A stretch of 64,000 nt of DNA from Meghimatium bilineatum (lineage: Eukaryota; Mollusca; Gastropoda; Stylommatophora; Philomycidae). The notes beneath the pieces were generated by a model. That model was given only the letters and a program-made list of their open reading frames with translations, was not told where the DNA came from and did no database searches. The stretch lies in NCBI GenBank assembly GCA_034231615.1, contig CM067322.1, positions 54,762,357-54,826,356 on the forward strand, read 5' to 3'. The translations under genes and the position numbers were made by a program. This document shows, piece by piece, positions 1 through 11,530 of the stretch (positions are counted from its first letter, which is position 1; the number at the start of each line of letters is the position of its first letter).

Positions 1-189
1 CAAACTTACTGTTGCACATAGTTTTCTGCTTTACACTTCTCTCATCCATTTGCTTGTCGTAACTCTTTGCCATTATTCAAACTTCTTTGCCTTTGTCGCG
101 TATGTAATAATGATAACTTTCGTGATAAATACAACGACATTTCTTTCGTAGACGCTTATACCCTAACAGTGACCATTCATCGGCTTTGT

Positions 190-860
190 TTCGTGTTCGT
201 AAATTATCTCACGAAGATCCCTTGAACAATACTCAGTGTACTTCCTCTTCTGATAGAGTAATCGTATCTTCACTTTTCATACATATAGCTCTACTGTCCG
301 TAGAATCTTGTTCAAACATTATTTCATTCGGTGGGATCCTAAAGATCTTGCCATTTTCTATGACTTTCCTCTGTTTGCATATAGGCTTGACAAAAATCTA
401 AATGATATCTTGGTCCACACAGTCATCTCAGAGCTTATGTTTCAAACCATTTTGTCACGGTTCGTTACGGACGCTGGCGTTGTTACACAAGTCCCTGTGT
501 AGTTCATATCTACTCCGTTTAATTTCATAAGACTAGTTTAACCATCAATGCAGCCTTCAGATGTGAAGTAAGTCACGCCATTCACGTTATCATTTATAAA
601 CGTTATGACAAGAAATATATTGGTGAAACAGGCAATTAAATGGGTGACCGTTTTTGCCATCTTCATACAATTAATCACATAACACCTACTCCTGTCGCTT
701 ACATTTAAATGGCGCTGATCATTGTGTTACCCGTGATATTCATGTCACTGCTGTAATATCTTGATATAATTAGGTATGCGCTAGGGAATTGCTATGTATT
801 GCAGTTTGATACCCTTAAACCCATTTGGTCTTAATATCGATCATTGATTTAGATTTGGGA
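190..860 (+). mobile_element. Penelope-like element fragment: linker plus GIY-YIG endonuclease, decayed
   Basis: Broken-frame translation gives the stretch that follows the reverse transcriptase in Penelope-like elements: FKHYFIRWDPKDLA (from 311), then FAYRLDKNLNDILVH (374-418), matching the usual pattern of a bound 'K-H-x-x-I...DP', 'YRRDKNLRDILVHS'. After a gap comes the GIY-YIG nuclease core with KKYIGETGN (YIGETGN at 616-636) and a following G-D-R-F, where the family has its catalytic Arg. The Cys-x-x-Cys that normally lies between GIY and YIG reads Tyr-x-x-Tyr, so the zinc-binding pair seems lost. A late 'L-x-T-L-K-P' motif near 810-830 fits the C-terminus. Several stops and frame changes make it a relic. 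In this family the protein copies the element RNA and the nuclease nicks DNA. Recognition is by family motifs only. Confidence 0.75.
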
Positions 861-1169
861 GTGTAAGCCCGTTGTTGTGTGGTCGTACATGTTGTTTTTC
901 GGTGCAGCAGTTTAATAACGGATACTGCTTTTAAAAGGCAGGTAAAGATCTAAAGTGATCATCCCCTGCTCAATCTGTCCGTGAACAGTTGTGGGTCGCA
1001 GAATGATTATCAGTCATTTGTGAACCCACAGACATAAAGGTCATAACTCTAGCCGAGTTTTAAAAAAGTTAAAGAAACACATGGCTATCATTACTTGTGA
1101 TAAATTACCTCTCTGTTGCCTGAGTCTTAACAAGGGTAGCAAAGAATAACGACAATGTTTACCTTCCAT
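861..1169. other. unrecognised stretch
   Basis: No open frame of note and no repeat I can recognise. It may hold the rest of the 3' untranslated part of the Penelope-like fragment. Confidence 0.3.
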
Positions 1170-2690
1170 GTATTCTTCTTCTTCGGCGTTCGCTCTCTGA
1201 TAACCAACACGAATGTTAATGTGATTTCCGCCGAGAAGTTGAACTACGTTGTGCTGCTAGTTCCACAACAGAGATGTGCTATTTGCACATCGAAAAATAC
1301 AGTACATCCGTAGCCCCGCCCATCTGACTTCCAGCGTTTTCGTCATGCCTTTAATTCGGGTAGTGGGTTTCCCTACTCTATGACAGCCTTCTCATCTGTC
1401 GCCAGACGACGGATGTGTATTGACTCTGTGCCATGACGATTTTCCACCCATTGTGTCTTTGGACTCTTCAGACCAAAACATGTCATTGGGTGGCAGTCTC
1501 TTCCGAAATGGGGGTTAGGGATTTAGGTGTGGGTCGACTACATCAATCTCGGACGAGATGTTCCACTGTCTATGCACTCGTCTCGCGTAATTAGATGTAT
1601 TGTGTTTGTGCTCGCTGATTACTGAACGCTTTCTCTTAACAAGCATGATTCCGGTATAGGAAAACATTTACGGCAGGTTCAGACCGGATGCATTCGCCCT
1701 CTTAGCTAAGTTGTCATTTACCGACATCGTGAATTCCTCATCCCAATCTGAGTCTCTATACATTATTTAAGGGCACCGAAGACTTAAAAATGTTTCTGGT
1801 CCTGATCAAAACTCTCACCGCAAGCATGATTCCGGTATAGAAAAGCATCGATGGTAGAGTTGGTTCCGGGCTCGTTCGACCTTTCAGTCGAGGTATCACT
1901 CACCAACATCGTGAACTCCTCGTCCAACTCGGAGTATCTACACATTTTTTTCGGAGCACCTAGGATTAGAAGTTTGTTCACGAGCTGAACAAAAACCTTA
2001 TTTCCGATTCCCTTTTAACGTTTAGCCGGTCCGTGTGCACGTTTCGCTTCCCTTTGGCGCTGTGCTGCTCTCTCGTGTACTCAATATGCTATATTTTCGA
2101 CTCTCACTAGACGTCTTGACATCTTACAGCTGACGCTAATTGAACCAGGTCTGCTCTAGCAGCACCGAATCGTTTTGCAACACAAGTAAAGAGGTTTTCT
2201 GTACTTGATCAACCACATTCGGTTGTAAGTGTGGATGTGGTTGATCAAGTACGGAAAACCTGTTTACTTGTGTTGCAATGCGATTCGGTGCTGCTAGAAC
2301 AGACCTGGTTCAATTCCCGTCAGCTGTAAGACTTATTTTCATTTATCCTCATGCTTCCTACTTGAATTTAATCGTCTTGACATCTACCCATTTAGTGACA
2401 ATTGCAATGGCCGCCCCTCCAATACTCGAGCCGGACTGTCTTGCGTCCCTGAGTGTCTACAATGACGCTGTATGTGTTGGCACAGAGGTGTGGGAGATTG
2501 CTTATCTTTTTGAAGACAATTTAATTCATTCTGAAATCTCTACATTAATGGACACGATCACGAATGTGTTTGCCGAAGCAGCACGAGTCGCTGTGCTTCT
2601 GTTTCCAGTGTGCACTACGAGGAGGTACTTTTGGGACCTTGGTTACCTGCTAACCCTGAGACCGTGGAAAGCAGTGCGGTACCCTTAGCC
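1170..2690 (-). mobile_element. element X, copy A (unrecognised interspersed element, minus orientation)
   Basis: Read on the minus strand, this stretch follows the same order as 33,338-34,405 and 12,855-14,035. The 5' end has gggttagcaggtaacc (2,640-2,660). Next comes a frame with ISHTSVPTHTASL. Then two diverged copies of a module of about 180 bp (1,822-1,970 and 1,642-1,782), each with FLYRNHAC. Next is a block with tctggcgacagat (about 1,405), and the 3' end is gagcgaacgcc followed by GAA repeats (1,173-1,192). A 274-bp insertion at 2,112-2,385 interrupts it. Stops occur in every frame, so it is a relic. The module's open frame covers 1,784-1,981 on the minus strand. I do not recognise the family. 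The GAA-type tail suggests spread by a LINE machinery, which is inference. Confidence 0.6.
2112..2385. repeat. inverted-repeat insertion with 13-bp direct repeats, nested in element X
   Basis: Arms 2,125-2,218 and 2,235-2,328 are reverse complements over 94 nt with about 7 mismatches and no gaps, separated by 16 nt. The unit plus a 44-nt tail is bracketed by the 13-bp direct repeat cgtcttgacatct (2,112-2,124 and 2,373-2,385), which looks like a target-site duplication. The right arm contains ggttcaattcc (2,307-2,317), a good RNA polymerase III B-box match, so the arms may be a head-to-head pair of SINE pieces. No clear A box was found at the tRNA spacing. Confidence 0.7.
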
Positions 2691-2799
2691 CCCCCTTCCA
2701 TGTATGTTGTTAGAGACGAAAAAGAGGTTTATTGAAGTTGGCTGTTCCATCATACAAAGGGTCAAATTGACCCATAAGCCATACATGGGCCGAAGACGC

Positions 2800-2912
2800 A
2801 GAAATCACAGTTAAGCTATAAATCACGGCACAGTGAATTCCATTCTCCAGACTATGTCTTGTTAATCTGCAGGAGTTTGATGAGAATGAACGCAGAAGAA
2901 GAAGATTTGTAA
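2800..2912 (+). mobile_element. LINE 3' end, small fragment
   Basis: The end gaatgaacgcagaagaagaag (2,885-2,905 region) has the microsatellite tail of RNase-H-type LINEs. A degenerate frame before it resembles their last residues. Short and weak. Confidence 0.35.
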
Positions 2913-3803
2913 TAGACGAACATCTTTGCAAATCTACAAAATTGCATGTTTTTGCCACTCGCTTTTAAATTATTTTACGCATTTTAAAACATGCTGTAAG
3001 TTTTGTTCTTGATCACGTCCCCTACAGATTTTGTTGTTTTTTAAAAAATTATTTTACCATGCCCACTTTATTTCTTGATCATTTAAGCAATTTGTATTGG
3101 TTTTTTTAGACGGATTCAAGAAGGATATATGTGCTGTTCAGGAATAATTAGGTGAAAGATCGATAAATAAAGAATTACGCTAGCCCGAGACAATAATTAT
3201 ATGTGAATTAGGAGTGGTTTTAATTAATGAATGTATATGTTCTATATGTGCATGTATATGTATGGGCGTGTGTGTGAATGCGTGTGCTCTACTGGACTGG
3301 ATAAAAACATTATTTATGCTTCCTGTCAAAATTTGTTGCGAACGTTGGCTGAGGTTAGGTTCTAATAAGATTGATTATCTATGTATCCTTTCTTTTGTTT
3401 GTTCGTGTTCTCGTCAGAATCATACACTGATTTGTATTTCTTCAATTAACTGTACTGTGGTCAACAACATTGAGACAGGGCTTATAGAAGTTGTCCGCCG
3501 AAGTTTTTTTTCAATGACGACAGTTTTACTCTTGCAATAAAGTACAGTGGGAAATATGTAGATTATGTTCTGTGTTTTCTGCATAGTGTCCACAGGGACG
3601 TAAATAGGTAACAATTCTATAAGGTGTGCGTTCTTTGTGTTCTGACCTTTTATCAATCCATAATAAGTGTTTGTTTGTTTGTTGTTTCTTTGTGTGTCTT
3701 CTAAGCTTGTGGATAACATCGTCTTTCTGGCTGCGTGGTTGAGTTGAGTTTCAATACGTGTTTATTGAGCTTTTGATGATGAACTTAATTTCTAGAAAGA
3801 TAG

Positions 3804-3838
<35 letters not shown>

Positions 3839-4956
3839 GTTGCTGACAACAACGTACAAATTTGGTTAGCTGATCAAGCTTCCACATTTTCCACTAATTT
3901 GAAATTCACTTTTAATCCATTGGAGAATTAATTTTTACTTTGCTGTATATTTAAGATTGGACCGATTTTAAACCATTTAGATGTATGCTGTTGGGTTTCC
4001 CAGGACTTGTAAGGTAGATGTGGCCTAGATCGGGGTCGCTTTTTTAGTTTTCTCCAGGTGGGATAGTAGAAGAATAAAAAGTGCTTCTGTGATAGTTCCC
4101 CCCCCCCCCCACAATCGTCCTGAAAAAGTATCTATACTGGTTAGATATAAAAAGTGAAAATTAAGTGAAAAACCACAACTATGGCTAGGTTAGCATATAT
4201 TTCAATCATCTTTTACCTAAATGTATCTACCTGTGTTTTGTTTTGTCAGCGTCTTTCTTTTTCTCTTGTGATGTACGTTTTTCATATTGTGCCTCTAGAC
4301 AGAAACTTTAACTTAATATTTATATGTGATCTATTAAACTACAATGCTCTGGTGTTATAACTGTGCACCAGATTTCACGATTACTCTCTTGCTAAATTGA
4401 CATATATACCTTTGCATAGTAAAAAAACCAAATGTGTATATATACTATATATATCTACACACGCACACATAATAACTCCGCCAAGTGCGATCATGATTAG
4501 TTAGTACCAGATGTTCGCAAACGAAAAAACTCGCACATCGAAGAAAATTTTCGTCGTGCGATTACTCAAATGATTCCACAACCCAGAAATGTTCGTTATA
4601 CGAATACTCAAAAGATTCCACAACCCAGACATGTTCATATAAGTGCATAATGCGTCACAAACGTTCATGGCTTGTGCATGTGATGAATGATGCATGATTC
4701 TTACTTGGAAAGTGTGTTGTAAGAGAAAGTTGAGGTTTGGAGAAAAAGTGTAGGTCAAAGAAAAATATGCATTGATGATAATAATAAAGAGTACACAGTA
4801 TTACATTTTGTTCACACTTAATGCACTAAAAACAGAGGCGTGGCGGAATTTCTGCGTCGATATTTTCAAAGGGACACACTTAGGTCCCTGCGGGAGTTAT
4901 TGGTTTGATAAGGAGATGCAGTTCAGAATATAGCATACATGAATTTTGAAGCAGCT
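2913..4956. other. unrecognised AT-rich stretch
   Basis: No supported gene. It holds a CT tract (3,808-3,835), a run of 13 C near 4,098, and two near-copies of a phrase ending in gattccacaaccca (4,571-4,585 and 4,613-4,628). The open frames at 3,214-3,540 (+) and 3,420-3,719 (-) overlap on opposite strands and match nothing I know. Confidence 0.4.
3808..3835. repeat. (CT)n microsatellite
   Basis: Uninterrupted CT dinucleotides, followed by ttgttgctgacaacaacg, a small palindrome-like motif. Confidence 0.95.
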
Positions 4957-5740
4957 ATATGTTGATATATAAACTCAGATATTATAAACACATTGAAGCA
5001 GCTATATGTTGATTAAAGCTCTTTATCTTCAGAAAAGAAATTACTGAGTTTCGAGAACAAATGTCTTCGTAGGATAACTAACACCCATTGGAGTGAATTC
5101 AAATCGAATGATAAAATCAGAGAAGAGACACATCAAAATTTCATCACAGATGTTATCAGAAAACGCTGTTGGTCCTACATCGGGCATGTCCTACGCGCAG
5201 ACACCAACAGAATACACCATCAATCTCTTGAATGGATACCTACAGGCAAAAGAGCAAGGGGTAGACCAAAAGAAACACTCAGAAGAACAATACTTAGAGA
5301 AAGTAAAACAACCAATATTCATACTATTCAAGAACTGCACAGAATAGCTTTGAACAGACATAATTGGAGAGATCTGACCTCTGCCCTATGCGCTAACTTC
5401 AGCGCAAAAGGAAAATGAATGAAAATGAATATGTTGATATATAAACTCAGATATTATAAACACATTGAAGATTCCAGAGTGTTGGTTACTAAACACAATA
5501 GCAAAAAGAAAACTACGCCTGTTTGGTCATATAAAGAGACACAACTGTTTAGAAAGACAAATAATGAAGGGAAGAGTACCTGGACAAGGAGAAAGGGCGG
5601 ACTAAGAAGACGATGGACTGACGACATTAAAGATAACATGACTACATCGTTAGAAAATGCAAACCGCATCGCCCAAGACAGAGAGGGGTTCAGAGAGTTC
5701 ATTGGGAATACGACGTTCTAGAAAGGAATACGTCACATAA
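4957..5740 (+). mobile_element. LINE C-terminal fragment (WTDDIK family), split by another LINE
   Basis: The right part (5,429-5,740) encodes LRYYKHIEDSRVLVTKH, then RRRWTDDIKDNM and IAQDREGFREFIG: the end of a LINE polymerase also seen at 9,595-10,025 (+) and 28,035-28,833 (-). Its first 42 nt are found again, identical, at 4,957-4,998, left of the LINE piece 5,010-5,428. The left part also starts a 48-nt tandem repeat (gcagctatatgttgat at 4,951 and 4,999). A frame change separates VLVTKHNSK from the basic C-terminal stretch. Dead copy. Confidence 0.7.
5010..5428 (+). mobile_element. 5'-truncated LINE, polymerase C-terminus (GRPKETLRR family)
   Basis: With frame changes the translation reads FENKCLRRITNTHW, then RWSYIGHVLRADTNRIHH, GKRARGRPKETLRRT and a final HNWRDLTSALCANFSA. 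This is the well-known extreme C-terminus of animal endonuclease/reverse-transcriptase LINEs. It is followed by an A-rich tail (gaaaatgaatgaaaatgaa) and then by the same 42 nt that precede the insertion. It is therefore a LINE 3' end inserted in the WTDDIK-family relic. Confidence 0.75.
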
Positions 5741-6207
5741 CATATACAACTAAATCATTAGCTCATTTTTCTTTATCTTTTCATGCTTTTTGTTTTGCTA
5801 TTTTTTGTAGCGAAAATGCATGAGTGTTACTCAGATCTGAATACACTGCAACTAAAAATGATTATTCCACATATAAACATTTCCATGAAAGTGCAGGCCT
5901 ATACGTCTACACGCTAGCATATGGGTACATTCTGAGTTGCATTATAATTATCTAAAACAAGCGTCATATGTGTTAGCTGTACGACGAGTGATAGTAGGTA
6001 ATACTGCAGTAAAATTATTTACCAATTGTACAACAGCGCAAAGTAATAAGAATTGCAGGTCACACATAGATTAACTTGCATGACAAAAATATAGTTAACA
6101 GCAATGCAAAACAGACTAAACTCAACGTTTAAACTTTAACGCCTTTATAAAATAAATACAGAACAAATATATAACAAACAGTAAAAATAATTATAGAATT
6201 AATATAA

Positions 6208-6210
<3 letters not shown>

Positions 6211-6254
<44 letters not shown>
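6211..6254. repeat. (TA)n microsatellite
   Basis: Uninterrupted TA dinucleotides. Confidence 0.95.
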
Positions 6255-6256
<2 letters not shown>

Positions 6257-7657
6257 GTCTGCATTCCAATATATATTCACTATAAATATTTATATTTTGT
6301 TATCTCTATGTGTCTTACATTCTTTTTAGTGTTCACATTCTTGAAGTTGAAAAGTCGATTTAATATGTTGTTTATATAACTACATTTGTTACATTTGTTA
6401 ATCAGTTTGTTTGTTTGTGAAATGCCAAACTTGTTAATTGTTTATTCCTTTAATACCTTTAGGTTATGTATATAAGGATTTTGTAATACACACTAACATT
6501 CGTCTAAGATGTGTATAAGGATTTTGTAATACACACTAACATTTGTCTAAGTAATATAAACAAAATCGGCGAGTTTGGATAAAAATTTTACTAAGAGATA
6601 AGTTACGTCTAGAAAACATCATTTGTTGTGTAATGTTGTGTAATGACATGACTAACAGGAAGCCATTAAAATAACTGTTACATATATGGTGAGTTTGACT
6701 CAGCACACCCACTCAAATACCCCTCTCTTCCTCCCTAAATACTCTCTATTTCCAACGCTGGAAGTAGTGTTTCAGAATGACGTGTTCCAGATACTAGTTC
6801 CAATTTTGGCTAATACAAGGACCCTTAATTCCATTGTCTGGAACCTTGCTCACTAGTGTTTCAGAAAGATGTACTTTTGGCATGCATTGTAGATAACCTT
6901 ATGTTACATCCTGGCACAACAATGTTGCCGTCTGCTGCAGTGACAGACACTCAAGGGCCCTTCGAACCGTACGTCATCGATCGGGTATGTCGCTATGCCA
7001 AAGCCTTATAGATAAATAAAATATGGCCGCTGGAACCAAGAGTCGGGCTGCCCTGGAAGGAAAAGAAGAACAGCTATCAAAGATAGAAGACGGTTGGAGA
7101 TAGCATGGTTCGTTGCTGGAACAGATCCAGGGACAGACGTAGATAAACACAAGCACACTCAGATGTGAGAGTAGACCTGCAGAACATTTTTACCCTCCAC
7201 AATATACCATTCTGGCGGGAGTGGTTAGACAATAGAACCCGATGCAGCAATTATCGATTCCTGTGTCTATTCGCTTGGGAGCAGGGAACGTGAGGGAGTA
7301 TTGATTCTGACAGCAACTTCACTATCGTCTGCTTCACTAACTTCATGATCATTATCGCCCTATGTTCATCAAGGAGAATAAAGAAGAGAAGTGAGATGCG
7401 GTCAAGTGCGCATTAATATTAAGTTCTCATTAATTATTCCCATTTTCCAGTCTACTGTTTCCAATATCAATCTCCGGCTTTCTACCAGTTTTGGTTGTTA
7501 GATTCATAGTTCACATTTTTCTCATTCAGACTTCATATGTCAAGAAATATGTGCTATAGCTTGACTAGTGTGACAAGATCATTTTAAAATAGTCATTTTT
7601 CTTCAATATATACCCTTCATCTTTCTATTTCTATCGCTCTCTCTCTCATTCTCTCGT

Positions 7658-7660
<3 letters not shown>

Positions 7661-7725
<65 letters not shown>
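7661..7725. repeat. (AT)n microsatellite
   Basis: Uninterrupted AT dinucleotides, preceded by a short CT-rich tract. Confidence 0.95.
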
Positions 7726-7733
<8 letters not shown>

Positions 7734-9109
7734 TTTATATGTATATATAATTATATTTCATATATATTAAGTATATGTATAATGTATTTACTAGTTTAGA
7801 TTTCTCGGGTTTGGGGGAGACAAAGAGTTCAGACAATACTTATGCAATGTTCTGAAACGCAGAGAGCAACCAAACCTTCCCCTCCCCCATCCCCTTCCTT
7901 TAATAAATATAGCTTTGGTAAAATATGATTGAACAAAGATGACATTAACTAGAAATAACATTAGTTATGGAAAAAAAACCAAAGAAAACACCATGGTAAA
8001 CAATTTATAAAAGACTCCATCATTGAGCAGGATAAGTATTAACCATACTTTCTAATACTATAACAAGACTAAACATGTCCTGGAACTCACAAGGAAAGAT
8101 GAAAATAGAAATGCTAAAATAACGATAGTTTTATTGGCCTACGTGTAACATTAAGTTTCCAATAAATATGATAACATGATAAATAAGTATGAGAAAACAA
8201 TAGTGTTCAATCTTATTTCACCTAGTATTTCTTCTTCTGAATTTGTTCTTAAATTCCTGCACATTACATTGGCAGTATGTAGATTGAAATGCGAATGTGT
8301 TTCGTTGTTTGTAGCTTGACTGGGATATCTGCATATTTGAGTCAGACACATGTAGTATCACCGTGGCTTTTGAATAACACTGACGTCTGAGATAGACTCT
8401 CATCCCCACCCCCCTCCCATAGTCTCCTTCGACGCATTTTACTCCATACATCGCAGATTACAGTGTTATTATTCTTTGCTATCTTTTCAGGCCCAGACTA
8501 CATTGGGGGGGGGGGGGGGTCATGAACAGTAAACTCGTGAGACATATTTAATTTACATGTCCTTTGCTAATATTAGAGCTACTCAGTAGCAATTAGATAT
8601 GGACAACATCCCTTTCATTGTCTTCTTTTCACTAACTATCTAAACTGAGAAATATCATTGAACTTTCAATAGCATGTCAATAATTGTGGCGGAACAAACG
8701 AACAATTGTAGCACTTTCACAAAGATACACAACAATACGACGGAATAGTCCGTAATATCAAAAGATGCACAAATAAATGAAGAAATTTTCTGAGTTATCA
8801 CAAGATACACAACAATACGACGGAATGTTCAGATCTAACAAATGCTCAACTATTAAAAGCAAACACTAATAATCTAAATAACTGTATGTTCGCAACATGT
8901 TAAGTAACAGTGTAACGTTCTATTCACTGGATATTGGATTCGAAAACAGAACGTAATAACTTATATCCGTCAAGACGCTAAACCAGTCAGTTAAGAAGAT
9001 CCATCTTCTGTCGGTAAGCCGATAAAACCTCCATTGTTATAGTGATTTCTAAATACATTACAGCAGTTCAGAAAACACGTACTGAGATTTTTAAAAGAGT
9101 CATTCTATT

Positions 9110-9400
9110 GGAATGATAATAAACAGTGACAAAGCTATGCTTGGAGTATCCTATTCACATGGCATTAAACAGGAACCAGGATTAATAGGACATTCTGTTC
9201 ACGTGAAAATAAACAGGAAAACATGATTTATGAGACATTATTTTCACATGATAACAAACAGGAAATAACGTTTTCTAGAACATTATGTTTATATGAAACT
9301 AAGGTGGAGAACACAATTTATTGTAACTTTTGTTTTACGTGACAATAATTCAGTAAAACGTAATTTATTTGATATTGTGTTCACTCGACAAATAAGTAAA
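9110..9400. repeat. degenerate tandem repeat, unit about 58 bp
   Basis: Phrases of the type 'cacatg-n-aataaacaggaa' and 'gacattntgttcac' recur about every 58 bp (9,115, 9,155, 9,205, 9,250, 9,310). Units are strongly diverged, so this is an old minisatellite. Confidence 0.5.
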
Positions 9401-9594
9401 CGCGAATTATGAAACATCCTGTTTGAATGGGCTTCTGCTAATATCGAGAACGAATGTATTGTCTTTGGGTTTTCGATTAGCTGCTGTTCCTTTCTCAAAT
9501 TGATGGCAACCTACCGGAATACTATGCCTAGAAATTTCCAATAGATTAATCTATCCTTTATTTCTAGTTTTGGTCTTGTGTTGTAGCATTAGTA

Positions 9595-10025
9595 TAATAA
9601 ACGAACATTTATCCTTCCGGTTGCAACATACGGCTGTGAAACATGGACAATAAGTAAGACAGCTGCAATGAAGGTCAACGCCTTTGAGATGAAATGCTAC
9701 AGATAGATATAATATCATGGAAGGTGAACAAATAGAAACTTAGATATTATAAACACATTGAAGATTCCAGAGTGTTAGTTACTAAACACCATAGCAAAAA
9801 GAAAACTACACCTGTTGGTCATATAAAGAGACACAACTGTTTAGAAAGACAAATAATGGAGGGCAGAGTACCAAGGAAGAGGAGAAAGAGCAGATCAAGA
9901 AGACGATGGACTGACGATATTAAAGATAACATGAATACATCGTTGAAAAATGTAAGCCACATCGCCCAAGACAGAAGGTGGTTCAGAGAGTTCATTGGGA
10001 AAACAACGTTCTGGAAATAATACGT
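9595..10025 (+). mobile_element. LINE C-terminal fragment (WTDDIK family)
   Basis: Reads FILPVATYGCETWTISKTAA, then AFEMKCYR, then LRYYKHIEDSRVLVTKHHSK, HIKRHNCLERQIMEGRVP, RRRWTDDIKDNMN and FREFIGKTTFWK before a stop. This is the thumb/C-terminal part of a non-LTR reverse transcriptase. The same order is on the minus strand at 28,035-28,833. A stop after CYR and a frame change make it non-functional. The reverse transcriptase core is missing upstream, so the copy is 5'-truncated. Confidence 0.8.
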
Positions 10026-10402
10026 CTCATGATACTGATTGCATGGCATTATACACAGAACACTATGATTTTTCGTGCTTTCTGGTCGAATAATAGTATA
10101 AAATAATATTATAAAATAATAGTATAAAATATTAGTATAAAATAATAGCATAAAACAAGATCAACAGCTCTTACTGATGTCTGATTGCGACTAACGAATA
10201 GTAACATTGGTGCGTGTCATGCATGTAGTAATAAGCAACTACTGAAGTTGGGTGTGAAGTTTATTACCTTACAGAGGATTTCTGTTTTGATGAAGCCTGC
10301 TAAAGACCCATGCCCGCGCTGCTGAGAAGTTAGCCTTTTTATCTATATCATGTCTAGATAGTACAAGAAAATCCCTCCGGAATAGAATAGTGTTCAGTTC
10401 AC
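10026..10402. other. unrecognised stretch
   Basis: Short AT-rich repeat of 'aataatagtataaaat' type at 10,090-10,155; otherwise nothing recognised. Confidence 0.35.
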
Positions 10403-10930
10403 GACATTACCCCCTACAGCGACATTACCCCCTACAGCAACATTACCCCCTAGAGCAAAATTACCGCCTACAGCAACATTACCTCCTACAGCAACATTAC
10501 CCCCTACAGCAACATTACCCCCTACAGCAACATTTCACTCTACAGCAACATTGCACCTAACATAAATATTGCTCGTTACATCAACATTACACCCTACATC
10601 AACAGTACACCTTGCAGAAACATTGCAACCTACATCAACATTGCACCCTACATGCAGCGACAGTGTTCCCTACATTAACATTGCATCCTACATCAACATT
10701 GCACCCTATTAACAGCAACTTTTCACAATACATCAACAGTACACCCTACATGAACATTACACGCTACATCAACATTTCACCCTACATCAACATTACACCC
10801 TACATGAACATTACACCCTACATGAACATTACACCCTACATCAACATTACACCCTACATCAACATTACACCCTACATCAACATTACACCCTACATCAACA
10901 TTACACCCTACATCAACATTACACCCTAAA
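10403..10930. repeat. 18-bp minisatellite, about 29 units
   Basis: Left units read cattaccccctacagcaa and right units cattacaccctacatcaa, with degenerate units between 10,540 and 10,740. As 18 is a multiple of three, a frame stays open (plus strand from 10,612: repeats of NITPYI; minus strand: repeats of VGCNVD). These frames follow from the period and show no sign of being genes. Confidence 0.95.
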
Positions 10931-11289
10931 TATTTAGCATGTCCGGCTCTGTGGCTGAGATAAATAGGCACATTCAGCCGATCACAGTAAAAAGACTAAA
11001 AATCCGTCGTGTGCATTTGTGCACCCAGACAGTGCGGAGAAAGAAGTGACAACCTATTGATAATAAAATGTTACCTAGGAAATCACAACAGCTAAAAATT
11101 GCTGGGTTTATTGCTAAATGAATCATGAATAAGCTACCATTTTCACATTTAGCATCGGCATTTCAGAGCCAAAGAGAGAGAGACACGCAAATACTTTCAG
11201 ATATATTGTAGGACAATCGTTTATGTGTTTGTTAAGATCTGAAATCCATATCCATAGGCTCATAACTCATCAGGTTCGTATGGTAGTAC
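10931..11289. other. unrecognised stretch
   Basis: At 10,940-10,975 ctctgtggctgagat resembles a pol III A box (SINE head) but no B box follows. Nothing else recognised. Confidence 0.3.
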
Positions 11290-11530
11290 ATTAACATAGA
11301 TTTATCCATCTATTTATATCTAACGATGTAGAAGAATGAGGGGAGAACCCGACCTGTCCAGTCTTTAATGTTGTCTGTTCATGATTTTCTTTCACCTCCC
11401 TGCTTCTTCCACCTTCGACTGTTCTCTGTAGAATAGCCTGGGACCTGAAAAGGAAGTAAAGAATAGCAATCCTGTGATCTACCATGCATGTTCTAAGGCA
11501 CAACCAAGGATGTTTGAGGGTGGAGATGAT
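11290..11530 (-). mobile_element. LINE C-terminal fragment
   Basis: On the minus strand the frame gives ILQRTVEGGRS, and after a one-base frame change TDNIKDWTG (about 11,350-11,400). Both are hallmarks of the C-terminus of one animal LINE family ('...ILQGTVEGGRRRGR...SWTDNIKDWTG'). The open frame at 11,291-11,650 is a mixture of this relic and unrelated sequence. Confidence 0.6.

Larger units (their letters stand above)
5741..9109. other. unrecognised stretch with simple repeats
   Basis: No gene supported. Present are (TA)n at 6,211-6,254 and 7,661-7,725, a 40-bp direct duplication at 6,468-6,552 (tgtataaggattttgtaata twice) and a run of 14 G at 8,506-8,519. The phrase cacaacaatacgacggaat occurs twice (8,728 and 8,808). 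The 6,720-7,390 part is less AT-rich than its surroundings but no coding signal was recognised. Confidence 0.4.

Noticed and set aside
3720..3760. A-box-like tggctgcgtgg as a SINE head
   Set aside because: No B box follows within 70 nt.
10612..10929. 105-codon ORF with NITPYI repeats as a possible structural protein
   Set aside because: The neighbouring older units are broken, and the frame exists only where the 18-bp array is homogeneous.
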